From Clarkia xantiana subsp. parviflora (lineage: Eukaryota; Streptophyta; Magnoliopsida; Myrtales; Onagraceae): a stretch of 64,000 bases of DNA. The stretch's first letter is position 1. Each line of letters starts with the position of its first letter. Location: assembly GCA_036873135.1 (NCBI GenBank), contig JAPTYO010000017.1, positions 1,860,001 to 1,924,000 on the forward strand, written 5' to 3'. This document shows, one piece after another, positions 9,748 to 21,440 of the stretch. The position numbers and the translations under genes were made by a program. The notes below the pieces were generated by a model that worked only from the letters and a program-made list of their open reading frames with translations, made no database searches and was not told where the DNA came from.

Positions 9748-9812
9748 GTGCGTATCTTATATGTTGACTATTCTCCTTCATATTGCATATTTCTTACTTT
9801 TTGTTCATGCAG
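9748..9812 (+). other. Intron 1 of element B antisense gene
   Basis: Donor GAGAG|GTGCGT, T-rich body, acceptor TTCATGCAG|GTCG; 65 nt. The similar position in the A/C gene is not certain because the upstream exon is diverged. Confidence 0.55.
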
Positions 9813-10065
9813 GTCGAATGCGGCTTCCTGTTCTCTCTCAAGAGGACTTTGTCCGTCCTCCTCAGTGCGACGTCTCCGGTCCCTTGTGGGTGCCATTTTC
9901 CTCTTCGGGTAGTTATCAGTTTGATCATTGGTCGACCTTGGCGACCCCTGAGGTTGGGGTTCCCTTGATCAATGCATTTGTGCCCCCTGTTGATCGAAGA
10001 CCGATTCCTGACTCTACTTCGTCTAGGCTTGAGCTTGCACGAGATACTCTATCCTGATTTGCCCC

Positions 10066-10136
10066 GTAAGCATTCTTTTACTTTGCTCTTTCTTTGTTAT
10101 ATCTGTATTTCCTAAATTCAGGCTTTTTGTTTTCAG
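10066..10136 (+). other. Intron 2 of element B antisense gene
   Basis: Donor CCCC|GTAAGC, CTAAAT near the end, acceptor TTTTCAG|GTG; 71 nt. It falls just before the coiled-coil exon, as the introns at 1334-1417 (A) and 59878-59957 (C) do. Confidence 0.65.
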
Positions 10137-11199
10137 GTGTTTGGAGATGTGGCGAACCTAGCATTCCGTGGTGCAGTTGACTGAGATTGTGGACCTCCCG
10201 AAGTCTAAGCTAGAGGAGGCCGATGAGAAGATACGCGTTATGCGTGCGAAGACTTCCACCGTTGACTCATCTGAGGTTGTCTACCAGGGTCTCATTGCGT
10301 CCCTTGAAGACGAAGTCGCTCGACTGAGCAAGGAGAAAAGGATGGGGATAATGCATTGCGGGCACATCTAACTAAGGCTCTCCAGAAGGTCTCTGGCGTG
10401 TCAGTTTGTCGTGCGCTTGCTCAGTACAAGGCGTCTCCCGAGTTTGAGGAGGATGCCAAGAAGAAGTGTGACGATATCATTCATGACTATGGTATGCAGC
10501 TTGCTGCGTCTATTTATGACATTGAGCCAATTTTCGACTTCAGCAAACATGGTGACTTTGTCGGCTCTGCTTCCACGTATGTGTCACAACTCTTAGGTGA
10601 GGATTCTGCCCCCGTAGGTGATGATGCCGGTGTCAGTCCCTCGACTCCAGGAGATTGCAGTGGTGATACCACCTCCAACTGATTATCTTTACTCGTCTAT
10701 CATGATTATTGATAGCTTCTTTTGTGTTATCATGCTTGACGTGTTCTTTATGTAGAAAAACGTATTTTGGGGTTTAGGTGTGTATGCCATCCATCTATCC
10801 TTTTCTTTGGACCTGTTTGAAACATATATATGCATTATGACTATATGATTGTGAGTAGTATTTTATACCCTTTTTGTCATGATTGTCTCATTGCTTTGGA
10901 TCATGGTTGCTTGGTTTTGTGTGTCTGCACAACTTGTCACATCCTGTTATACTTGAGGTCGTTGATGCCGTGCCGGTTGTATGTCGATGTTTGGCTTGAT
11001 ATCATGTATGTGTCATATACTTGTCAATCATTCCTCTATTTCATGAGGCATTGTCACGTATGCCTTGTCGGTTGTATACCGGTCTTGGCGTCATTGCATT
11101 CATTGTCGATGGTATGTAGGTGCTAGAAATGTATGCGCCCCTTTTGGATGTTACATAGGCATGGCATTGTGCGAAGTTGTTCATCGTAAATGTTACATG

Positions 11200-11960
11200 A
11201 CGTTCATCTACTAGTCGATGCCTTGACGTAGTGTTGTTGGCAAGACGCTACTTGCGTTGTGTTGACACGTTTTGTGACCGCATATCTGATGCCTTGAAAT
11301 AGCATTGTAAACAAGAAGTTACTTGTTGGTTTGTCGCGTTTTAACCACTTACCTGATGCCTCGCGGTAGTGTTAAGGAAAGACGTTACCTGCATGATTTG
11401 GTACTTTTTAAGCCGCTTACTCAATGCCTTGAGATAGCGTTGGAGCGAGATGCAACTCACGATATGCACTTTACCACCTACTTGATGACACAAGGTAGCG
11501 TTGTGGCAAGAAGTTACTTGCTTGATTTACGTTTTAAGCCGCTTACCCAATGCCTTGAGGTAGCGTTGTGGCGAGACGCAACCCGCGATCCTATCATGGC
11601 ACTACAAAAGGTAGCGCGTTTTCCGTCGCTTGGTATTCCAAGGTGTGACGTTATGACAAGACGTTACTTGCTTGGTTTGGTATGTTTTATTCCGCTTACT
11701 CGATGCCTCGAGATAAATTTTTGAAAAAAATTCTATTTGCAAATGCATTTTTCCGCCGTTTGGGATTCCAAGATGTGGCGTTGGTGCAAGACGGTACTTG
11801 CAAATTTTGAATGCGTTTTTCATTGTATGACCGTTACTTGGCTTTTTCGAAGTAATGGCCGCGACATGATTAGCTATGCAGCGGTGCAATATCCGTTACT
11901 AAATGGCTTCAAGCTTAAGTTATGGCAAGACGCTACTTGCAAAGTTTTGTGCGTTTTTAA
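11200..11960. repeat. Degenerate tandem repeats of about 60-70 bp (element B)
   Basis: The recurrent core is ATGCCTTGAGGTAGCGTTGT followed by GGCGAGACG(C/T)TAC and TTTTAAGCCGCTTACT. Cores start near 11219, 11290, 11358, 11426, 11485 and 11551, with worn copies to about 11960. It lies between the antisense gene and gag, the same place as the arrays in A and C. Sequence 10683-11200 before it is T-rich with no gene seen. Confidence 0.78.
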
Positions 11961-12334
11961 ACTTGTAGGCCAAAGTTCGCTATTGCGACCTACCTCTTCA
12001 TCGGCCTAGCAGAGGACGCTATGACATTCTATCCGTGGTAAGTCGCTGCTACATAGTAGGCTGGACATAATGATGTTCAAATATCTCCTCGGAGTTAGCT
12101 CCTGAGTCATGTAGCAGTTGCATCACATAAGTCGACTGCGGTGCTTTATAAAGATACCCTGACATAGTGTGAATTCCCAAATTATGTCGTCATACCTGGT
12201 GTTTATTCCAAGGTATTCGACATAAATTGTCAATACCGACCTGACAGTGTTTTACCAGGGGTATAGTGAACGTGAAGTTGGTGTTGGTTCCAACCACGAC
12301 ACTTCAATATTACTGTCGGGTGATCAACCCAAAG

Positions 12335-12510
12335 CAGCTCAGAGGTTGTGTAATAACTCATTCATACAACTTGTCAGAGGTTGTGTAATAAATCACTGCA
12401 TGTAATTTGTCAGAGGTTGTGTAATAACGCATTCATGCAATTTTTCATAAGTTGTGTATTAACCCATTGCATGTAACTCGTCAGAGGTTGCGTATGACCT
12501 TTTATGTTGT
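12335..12510. repeat. 35-36-bp tandem repeat, 5 copies (element B)
   Basis: CAGAGGTTGTGTAATAA followed by a variable CATTGCATGTAATTTGT half. Units begin near 12341, 12376, 12412, 12447 and 12483, alternating 35 and 36 bp. Sequence 11960-12335 and 12510-12740 shows no gene. Confidence 0.85.
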
Positions 12511-12739
12511 ATGTAGCTTGATGACGCGTGCGCCTTCTATGTATGTACCTCTACATGGTTGCTTCCAATGTAGGGTATACACTGCATATGGCCTGTCGCT
12601 TAATTACATTCATAAGACATGGTCATTAATCATCATTACAATACGGTGTCCGCAAATCTCCGATTAAGGTTCATGCCAATTCAAATAAGATCATAGTCAA
12701 ATAAATGAAAGTTTCTTCTCATGGGGAGTTCACTTCTTG

Positions 12740-13450
12740 GTAAGTGAAATTAAGGATACTGGGAAGGATATGGTTACCATGGCCTTTTTCAAGGACTGCC
12801 CTCTTTAAGAGAGAGGCACCACGAATTCATCTACACGACCTTGGCGAACAAGGCATTCCACTTCAATTTGCAAGACCATGCAGTCGTTCGTATGATGCCC
12901 CCATGTCTCGTGGTATCTGCACCACATGGTTGTGCTATTTCCGATGAAGTTTCTCTTGTCATTGCTTGGTGGTGTTAACATGTACCATAGACACTCCTCA
13001 TGTAGGTGTTCCAAACATCTGTTCAAAGGTGTGCGTCCGAATCTACATCCTTCCAAGTTGTTGATTTCTGAACCATGTTCATCTTTGTGTTGGTTGTCAT
13101 CCACCATATTAATCGCAGGTTCACATCTTAAGAGGCCCTTGGCTCTTAGTTCATCTTCCTCCTTCAATATCGCCTCGTCTAGCTGTCCTCGCAGCTCTCT
13201 CATCGTTGTTATCACCATGATCGCATATGCACCTCAAAAGTATTTTTCATGAGATTTCCTCAAGTGCCTAAAGAAGTATCTAATGGTCTCTTCCTGTTGT
13301 GGTTGCAGTGGGGTATCATTTCTTGAGAACCGCTTGAAGTAGCTTCTTATTATCTCACCTGGCAGGTGGCGGACATCATCTATGTAGTGGATTCCCCACT
13401 CGAGCCTTTGATTCATTCTTGCCTGACTCATTCCTCATTCAACGAGTCGA
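12740..13450 (-). pseudogene. Second gag fragment of element B
   Basis: The fragment shows the Gag core block RHLPGEIIRSYFKRFSRND (13400-13330). Downstream is a zinc-knuckle-like CRYHETWGHHTNDC with VECLVRQGRVDEFV (about 12910-12815). This is the arrangement seen in A's Gag, but here it lies downstream of a gag-protease fragment that already contains its own copy of the motif (CSFQEPKGHHTNDC near 14500). So two gag pieces from related copies are joined, and pol is missing between gag and the repeats. There is a stop at 13234, and the ORF frame changes between 13234 and 13218. Confidence 0.7.
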
Positions 13451-13599
13451 TGCTCGTCCTATCCTTATGCTCAGATGATTCTTACTTTCTGTCATTGGTG
13501 TCATGGGTCGAAACCCTATGTGTTGTCGTGTCTCTATCCGGCGTTGTTGACAATAGCTTTTTACTAAGCTTAGAGACTTCCTTCCTAACCATTTCTTCA

Positions 13600-16137
13600 T
13601 TGCGCCTCACTTTCTACATACCCAAGAGGGTCTCCAGTTCTTTCTTGGTGTCATTACCATTGCAATACTAGGGCCTTGTTGTGATCCTCGCCTCATGGCG
13701 TTCACATAACATTTCCTTGTCGACGCTTGGTCGCCGAGCACTTCACCTACTCCATGCGCAGTGTTAAACTTCAGTTTTTGGTGCGCGGTGGATGGCACCA
13801 TTATGCTTGGGTTGATGGATTTCCTTCCCAGAATACCGTTGTGGGCACCTAGGTGCTCTACTACGACAAACTTGACATTGATTCTTATTTGCTTCAATCC
13901 TTCAACCAGCCTTAGCGGGAGTGTTATCCTCCCAAGAGGGTACGTCGATGTTCTCGCGAAACTTACCAATGGGAAGTTCACGGGTGTCAAGTCAGTCAGT
14001 TTCATCCCAAGCTCTTTCAACACACCTAGATGGAGGATGTTTGCAGAACTCCCTCCATCTATTAAAGATTCTCTTTACGTCAAAACCGGCGATATATGTC
14101 GTTATGACCAGGGCATCATCATGCGGGAACACTATGTGTTCCATGTCTTTTTTAGAGAATTGGATGACCATGTTATCCTCCTCTCTTAGCCTTTTGCCCC
14201 AAGTGGTGATGCTTTGAGGTTGTGCGGCGTACACATCCCTCACATTCGATAATTGCCCCCTGGCGGCGATGCTGCCTTGTAAGACGTTGATAGTACCCTT
14301 CTTTGGTGGGGGAGCATAGTCATCGACCTTTGCTTTTCCTTAGTCAATAGTCAAAGGTTTTTGAGGCGGTGATCGCTCTCTCTTGTAACCTGCATTAACA
14401 TAATGCTAGAGGCGTCCTTGTTGGACTTCATTTTAAATCTTGTCTCTTAGAGTGCTGCAGTCATTGGTATGATGCCCCTTGGGCTCCTGGAATGAGCAGT
14501 ACCTATTGCCATCCGGGCCCATTTGGTGGTCTGGCTTCCTTGCTGTTCGCTTCTACATACCAGTCTCCTTCATCTCTTTTAAGATGACGGCGAGTGGTGC
14601 GTTCAAAGGGACGTATTTGATAGCGTTGACGCCATCGTTTCTTCTTTTCTCATTGAACTGCCTCCTTTTTTGTTGAGGCATCCAGTCTCTTGTTCTTTGG
14701 CTTTGCTGTCCCTGCTGGAGCTTCGGCCTCCTGGGTTTGCTCCCATTTGCTTTACCTTGTTGGTTCGTTTTCTTTGCCCTTCTTATGGCTCTAGTTCTTT
14801 CTAGGTCAGTATGTGTTTTCACCCTCTCTTACAGTTCTTCGACTGTGCTGACCATGTCGATCGTCAAGCTATCTTCTATTTGCGCTCCCCATCGTCCGAT
14901 GTTTCTTATGAAAGCTCTTATGATTTCTCCATCTGACATTTTTATGTCAATATCCGCCAGGTTTTGATTGAGGCGGGTATATTAGCTTGCTTATGTCTTG
15001 TCATGCCCCTGACGGACGTCATCAATAACGTTCGAAGCTTTCGGGAGTTGTCTTTCTCCCCGGTACCTTTGGATAAACTTAGCTTTTAACTGCGGCCAGG
15101 AGATTATCGACGCCTTCGGGAGATCGAAGAACTAGTTCGAGGCTGCCCCCATTAATGTTGATGGAAACGATACAACCATCAATCTTTCATCAGTAGTGCG
15201 CTCCAACAGTATAACTTCATGTTGTTGCAGATGCTCCATTGGGTCTCCCTTGCCGCTATACTTGTCGATTTTTACTGGGGATACCCCGTCAGGGAAACAA
15301 ATTTGTATATGTTCCTGCACTAATGGGTGCGACGCTTTGTCGCTAAGGTAGTGTAGGGCCTTGCCCTTAAACTCTTTCATATTCTTTGCAATCAATTTCT
15401 CTATCTCTTCAGTAGACATGGGTGCCCTTGGAGGGGTGACGTCCATGTCGCCATTGGCTTGTTGGTATTCTGCCTGATAAGGATGTTGGTGGGGATTTTG
15501 GTAGTACTGGTGTTCATATGGAGGTGCGGGTTGTCGCCTCCATGCTTGGGGCGTTGGCATGCGCTCTTGCCTCTATCTTTCATAGTCTGCTTCTCCTGGG
15601 GCATACTGATAGTATGGTTGCGGCGGTGGCATTGACAACTTCCTTGCATTATGATGCATTGGCCTTTGTGTATCAGGTGTAGGTGCCTGCACCTAGCTTG
15701 CATCGTTCTGCCTTGGCGGTTGCCTTGCATTTCTTGGGGTAGGCTCTTGTCTTTGTGGATTGAATCCTTCCGACCTTGCAATTCTTTCACCCTATCTTGG
15801 AGGGACTTGGTAGCTTGAGCTAAACTGCGATGGTCCATGACCCCTAACTCTCATGGCGTTCTTGTACGCCACTAGATCATTGATTGCTGACATGAACCCC
15901 TCTGTGACTGGCGTGACTTCATGAGAAAACAATGGGCGGCCAAGTGCCGCGTTGGTATGTCACATATCATAAGATGGGAAGTCGTGTGATGTTACTGCAT
16001 TGTATGGAATTCCATACGACATTCCATGCGGCTATCCTTGATAAGGCATGCCATGAGGAAATCCTTGCAGGGGATTCCTGTGATGGGTTCTTTGTGACTC
16101 AACCTGAGCACTCACCTCGACAGCTTTGCTTGGGTAT
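13600..16137 (-). pseudogene. Element B gag and protease remnant
   Basis: Reading leftwards from 16137: a Gag N-terminal region rich in Gln/Pro/His (15900-15400); Gag core with DKYSGKGDPMEHLQQHEVI (about 15270-15200); a VPLNAPLAVILKE block (about 14610); and zinc-knuckle-like CSFQEPKGHHTNDC (about 14500). Then come pre-protease PHDDALVITTYIAGF (about 14130) and protease-flanking LTPVNFPLVSFA, TSTYPLGRITLP and NGILGRKSINP (13990-13800). Several stops and frameshifts interrupt it. The frame stops at about 13607, just where RT would follow in A. The 5' end of this gag lies across element D at 24186-24440. Confidence 0.8.
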
Positions 16138-16696
16138 TGTTGAGATTGTTTTCCACTTTAGATATCTCGAACTTTTTTTCAGGGACCTCGAACCTCGATC
16201 CACGAACTAACTTTGGCTCTCAATCCTCGAACTGACTTTGATTTCTGTCTCTGTCTTCTAAACACCGGGTCCTGTAGAGCGGGCGATAACAAGCATGGAG
16301 AGGGGGGGGTGGTGCTGGTTGTGCCCTCTCCGATGCTAAAGTTAGTATTTTAGAAAGATAAAATTCTAGAGAGAGGTCAGAGCACAAATAGCCAATTCTC
16401 TAGAGTTTTGAGTCAACTTGTTGAAATGGGAGATCTAGGCCTCTATTTACTATAGGAAACCTAAGAACTTTGCCCGGTTTGATATCGGCTTACAGGAAGA
16501 CGCTTACCGCATCAAGGTTGGCTATACGTGCAGTAACTTCTCGTACTTAGGCAATCCGGAGGTCCCCGGTTTGGGTGCGACGCGCATCCGAACCGTTTTG
16601 ACCCAGGGTGACTGCGGTAAGGTTCATTTTATGGTTTTAGCGTGTTTGCGAGGTCCGAAATGTAAATACGAACCCGAATTGGACACATATCCAACA
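16138..16696 (-). repeat. 3' LTR of element D (559 bp)
   Basis: TGTTGAG..ATATCCAACA on the plus strand. It matches the right LTR along its length except for about 80 bp missing after CGTACTTAG. The missing part begins and ends at short TTAG repeats, as expected for a small recombination or slippage deletion. Confidence 0.92.
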
Positions 16697-16713
16697 CTTG
16701 CCCCCGAGTCAAG
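16697..16713 (-). other. Polypurine tract of element D
   Basis: CTTGACTCGGGGGCAAG on the minus strand, ending at the first base of the 3' LTR; this is the usual primer site for plus-strand DNA synthesis. C has GGGGGCAAA at the same place. Confidence 0.75.
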
Positions 16714-19700
16714 TTGCGGTTCAAAACCCATGCTTGACTCTATTTAAGATATGATATTCGTCCAATTGAGGTTCGGCACTGACCTCAAGGGTGGTCTGTT
16801 TGTCAATCGAGTGCGCGGAGCACAAATTCGTCCATTTCTAATTTTCCGATGTATGTACATAATCTATTCACAGGGTTAGCATAATAGACGGTATATATAT
16901 AACAATGTGCAGTTAACGACTTATTCATAATAACATGCGATAAGCGAAATACTTGTGATAATAAATAATCATGCAACGCGGTGTCATCATGGTACATGAT
17001 GTAAACGTGTAACATGATGTTAATATGGAAATGACAACATAGCACATGGATGACGTAATCGCGCAATAAGCAAAATACTTAGAGCAATATAAAATTGGAG
17101 AACATGCTTGTCAATGTGAAGTATGATGTAAACATAGAAAATGATGTAAGTATGTAACGATGTAAACATGCAATTCATACTTAGATCATAAAAATAATAA
17201 TGTAGCAATCATAAGTTAAAATTACGCACACATAAAAATAATAAAATGCATAATAGCCTACACATACGCAACATGTGATAATGATCATACGTAGCACGTC
17301 ATGCAACATTAGGGAGCATGTATGTAATGCAAGCTTAAGAGAGATGTAAACATGCTCATACATGATGCTAGGAACTTATGCGAAAATAGATATGAGTTTA
17401 GTCCTTAGCCTCCAATCGGCGAAATTTTTTCTAAGTGTTAAATTTTTTTAGAAAAGTGCAAATGAATCGTTATACTTCCCTTATGCATAGTATTCATTGC
17501 CGACATGTTGCTCCATGCCTTAGCCGTTATTTTAGTATGCTCGATATTGATGATCGGTAGTTGTACGTACATGGCCGTCAATGGTTGTATGTTGGTGATG
17601 ATAGCTTAGGCAATGTATGTTGAGCATCATGTATTGATCATTGGTCCCTGTCTGCAAGCATGCTAAAACACTTAGAAAATATTTCAATAATATCTAGTGC
17701 TTGTTACCATTGATGTAGTCATATGATTCTTATCGACCGCCGGCATAGAAACACTTAGGAAATATTTCGTAGTAGTTGATGTTTGCCACTTGATGTACAT
17801 TATCCATCGTCATGCTAGTATACTCGGAGAATGCTCCTAGATAGTTGATTCCATGCCGCTTGTTGATTGTTGACATCAAGAAAATACTTAGACAATATTT
17901 TCTGACAGTTGATTTCTTGTCGCATATAGTCCCATGTCGTAAGTGAAATACTTAGAAAATATTCCAGCCATGTCTTGCTGCATGCCGGCACCTTGTCGTT
18001 CATAAATATTTGATAGTATGCCGACGGCTTGTTGTATGTTGACACGTAGTAGCATGTTGACACTTAGTAGCATGTTGACACTTAGTAGCATGCTGACCGC
18101 TTGCAATATGCTGACTGTCATCCTGAGCAAAAAACTTAGAAAATATTCCTTGATGGTGGACACCTTGTTATGTGTCGATTGCTGACATAGTGGAACATTT
18201 AGAACATATCACTTGATTGTCGACACCTTGCAATATGTCGACAACTGTATGCGCGTGCTCGTATGTACACGCTCGTATGCGTGCACTTGCCCCCATACTT
18301 AGACTCTTTTCTATATCCATTTCTATGCGCGCTGTATCCATAGACTTGATGTAGAGATATGGTGCATGTCGTCGGCTGTCATAGTAAAACACTTAGAAAA
18401 TATTTCGTCGTTGTTATCATGAGTAAGTCCACTATTCTCATTCTGCGAGTAACTCTATGTCCGGATGTCGATATGGTTGAGTAGCTAAACAATACACCAA
18501 GTGTAGATGTTGACGTCCTTGCTTGTTGTCGGTATGCATATACTTCCTTCTGAAGATTTGATATGTTGATGATCTTTATAACTTGTATCATGTTGCAATG
18601 TAGGTCAGACTGATGGAGAAAGCTCATCTTTGCAGACAGCCGAGGTTCATGGTAATCCACTTATTGGAAAAGATGTCCGCCCCATTGCCCCCGCTATTAT
18701 GGAGTCTTCAGACATGGTTGCAGTAAAGAACATGTGAGTAAGGCACCTCCTTGTATCTTCTTTGAACTTGTTAATTTTCCAAGTTGTTGCTTTCATGTTG
18801 CTTTTGTTTGTAAGTTGCTCCGTACACACGACTGAACGCGTGGTTGCAATTCCTGGCTTTAGCACAATTTCAAAGATCCGTCGCAGGGGCGCGTTCCTCG
18901 AGCGATTCTTAGTTCTCTATGCTGAGTGCGGTCGTGCCAACTCCTTCTTGCGATAAAGGGAATAGAGTTGAGGGTCGTGCGGTGGCGCCTTATGCCCCCC
19001 CGGTCGAGGACCGGCCCAAGGAGGAGCGTTCCTCCCATTGAGGTAAGCGTTGTTTACTTCTTCACACTTGAAGCTTGAACTTGAAGATGGCTTATTTTGA
19101 TGCATGCATTGCTGCTTGTCGCGCCCATATTGAAGAGTTATGTCGCACTCCTAGTTGGTATTAAGTTGTCTGCTTCCAGCATGTTGAACCCTTGAGTTAT
19201 CCTCGCTGTCCGTATGTACTGGACTTGCATAATAAGATATATATTCTTAGATGATGAGCATGATGTCCGTATTTGCGACTGTACGTCGCACATTTTTTAG
19301 TGTTATGAGCGCCCCTCTTGGTTAGATTCCAAGGCATGGTAAGATATGTACACTTGGTACCTGTAGCATTAGTAATGTACTCTGCACGGCCACTTGGCAC
19401 AGGCACTTTGCATGTAGCAGAGTCATCTTGACGAAGCAAGATTTAAGTTTATACCGTCTCTTAGTTCCACTCTAAGGCGACGTTGTACAAGACTCGACTT
19501 GTAAGTTTGATGAGTTTTTCAAACAGGGTGCGCTCCTGCTAGCGTTTTTGAATGAAGCCTACCCATTTAAGGGGTCTTCCTTATGTCTGCATCCTTAAGA
19601 GGATATGTATAGTTTGAGTGTACATGAAGCCATCCTAACAAGGAATGTAACTTCATGGTGTGTGAACCCTTAAGAGGATATACAAACTTTGTAGATATGT

Positions 19701-21440
19701 GGGGTTGTCGTCTAACAAGAGGACTTCCGCCACGATGGGGTGATCAAACCCACCTAAGTGCCGCATCCTGGTTTATATGCAGGGAATGGTTATCAACATG
19801 AGGATTTGCTTCTAAGAGCATTTCGAAGCATGCCATTTTTTAGAAGTAAACATGGGGTTCGCCCTTACAAAGAGAATACCACTGCATGCTACTTTAGATA
19901 GTAAATCTTGGTGTTCATCCAAGATATTGCTTGTTGTTGACGCCTTTGGAATAGTCGTCACTTTGAATAGAGAATTTTTATAAGTCCCATTTTGTAGATA
20001 ATCTGCAAGTTGTCATCGCCACATATAAGTTGACTATGCGTATAGCGCGATGACTTTGTGTTGCCGATATCTTCTTGATATAGACGCCGTTATAGATGGA
20101 GAAATAAACTCCTTGTTGATGTAGATAATAGGTATGTCGCCGTTGTATGCCATAAGTCTTTCCTTGACCATAATGCTTAGCTATGCGCATATATTGCTAC
20201 CTGGCGTTATTCCAATGTAGTAATCATAGTGTAGTATGTACCTACGAACAATGTTACACTTTGTCAGATAGTTGTAATGTTTGTAAGTTTGTAAAAATAT
20301 GGAGTTATGAATTTCTTTTTAACTAATGCATATAATAAATAGAGTTAAAGAATCTGATACGAGGATCCCTTCGTTATGTAGGAAACTTCCCTTAGTGCAG
20401 ATGTGATAGGTGCGGACATGCCGGGAGCGGAGCTTTTCAAGGACCACTCACTGTATGTGTTTGTGAATATGTACGTACAAAGAGAGACTATGCATTGCTG
20501 TATGCATCCTTTAATCGATACGCGCCGACGCTTCCTTGGTATGATGCACATACATATATATGATCGTTGATTGGTATTGTTTCCAAGGGAAGAGCAGATG
20601 TTTGAGTAGAATATTCGATGAGATGTCGCGAGTTAGAGACTTGTTGTGATGATGCAAATGATATATACGCGACCAATACTTGGCTTAGATGCCTTAGTAG
20701 AATGTCCATAGATAGAGAATTCCAGAGAGTGTTGCATACAGCTCCTCCTAGTGTTGTTCTCCAGATAAGATGTGTCATTGAGATATCTCTTGGACGTACA
20801 TATAACCTGTCTCAAATTAGTCGCAATACTTTGAGATATATATTGGTTAAGGAATAGAATGGAGTTATATATCTCCTTATATGGCTCTATCGTCTGTAAT
20901 GCCAATATGACTGAATCAGACTATTCGCGACTAGTCTGTTCCGTTCAGCTTGGATTTTGTTTTGACTAAATCAGGCTACCCTGAGTAGTTGTCCTATTTG
21001 AGTGGTCTGCTTTATTTATAGTACTACTTTTGTGAAGTTGTTATCTCATACCTGAGTTTACCTTTAGCAATAAAGCGTGTTACCTGGACTTTGTTTTAGT
21101 TAAAGATATCGTCTTTTGAGGGCGATGCTTGGTGATGATAACAAACATATGGGTGTTATATGGCCTAAAATGTTTGTTGTTCCTAGTGCGATAGCTTGTG
21201 TTGTTGACGCGATTAATATGTGTGTTGCTTTTGGTTTTATTCCAAAGTAATGAGCATAGTGCAATAAGGTACCTACGAAAGTAGATTTAACCTTCATTAG
21301 ATATTTTGGAGTTCATACAACGGATTACAGGAAGGCGTCAACTGATCACTCTTTTTGAATAATACTAAGGCTAATAAACATAAGTTGCACTTAATCTAAA
21401 AAGACATAAAGTAGATATGCAAAAAAGGAGGTAAAGGGAT
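16714..21440 (-). other. Element D 3' region, non-coding with worn repeats
   Basis: No RT, RNase H or integrase could be found in any frame. The right-hand part carries repeats around AACCCTTAAGAGGATAT (19560-19690) and CAAGATGTTGCT-like blocks. A short plus-strand stretch at 18600-18740 (NPLIGKDVRPIAPAIMESSD) followed by GTGAGTAAGG resembles the start of B's antisense gene (DPVIGKGKAHA, then an intron). It may be a relic of an antisense gene in D, but this is weak. The first kilobase is similar to E at 49589-50200. Confidence 0.6.
17660..18410. repeat. Spaced repeats with ACACTTAGAAAATATTTC motif (element D)
   Basis: Copies of the 18-bp motif, exact or slightly changed, lie near 17668, 17751, 17884, 17947, 18131, 18193 and 18389, each followed by TGATnGTTGACnnCTTG-like sequence. 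The same motif recurs in E at 63313-63530 with regular 61-bp spacing. The core includes the palindrome AAATATTT. Confidence 0.75.

Larger units (their letters stand above)
9616..10682 (+). pseudogene. Antisense gene remnant of element B
   Basis: This follows the same plan as the antisense genes of A and C. An exon (9616-9747, with an early stop) is joined over an intron (9748-9812) to an exon encoding PLWVPFSSSGSYQFD and VPPVDRRPIPD (9813-10065). A second intron (10066-10136) leads to a coiled-coil exon. That exon includes LPKSKLEEADEKIRVMRAKT (10200 on) and ALAQYKASPEFEEDAKKKCD with FDFSKHGDF (to TGA near 10681), comparable with SEDFKVDAVGFCKSEVEN and FAEKYFNL in A. A frame change near 10345 and a stop near 10184 break it. 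Element A's insertion removed the upstream part from this window. Both introns have GT..AG ends. Confidence 0.65.
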
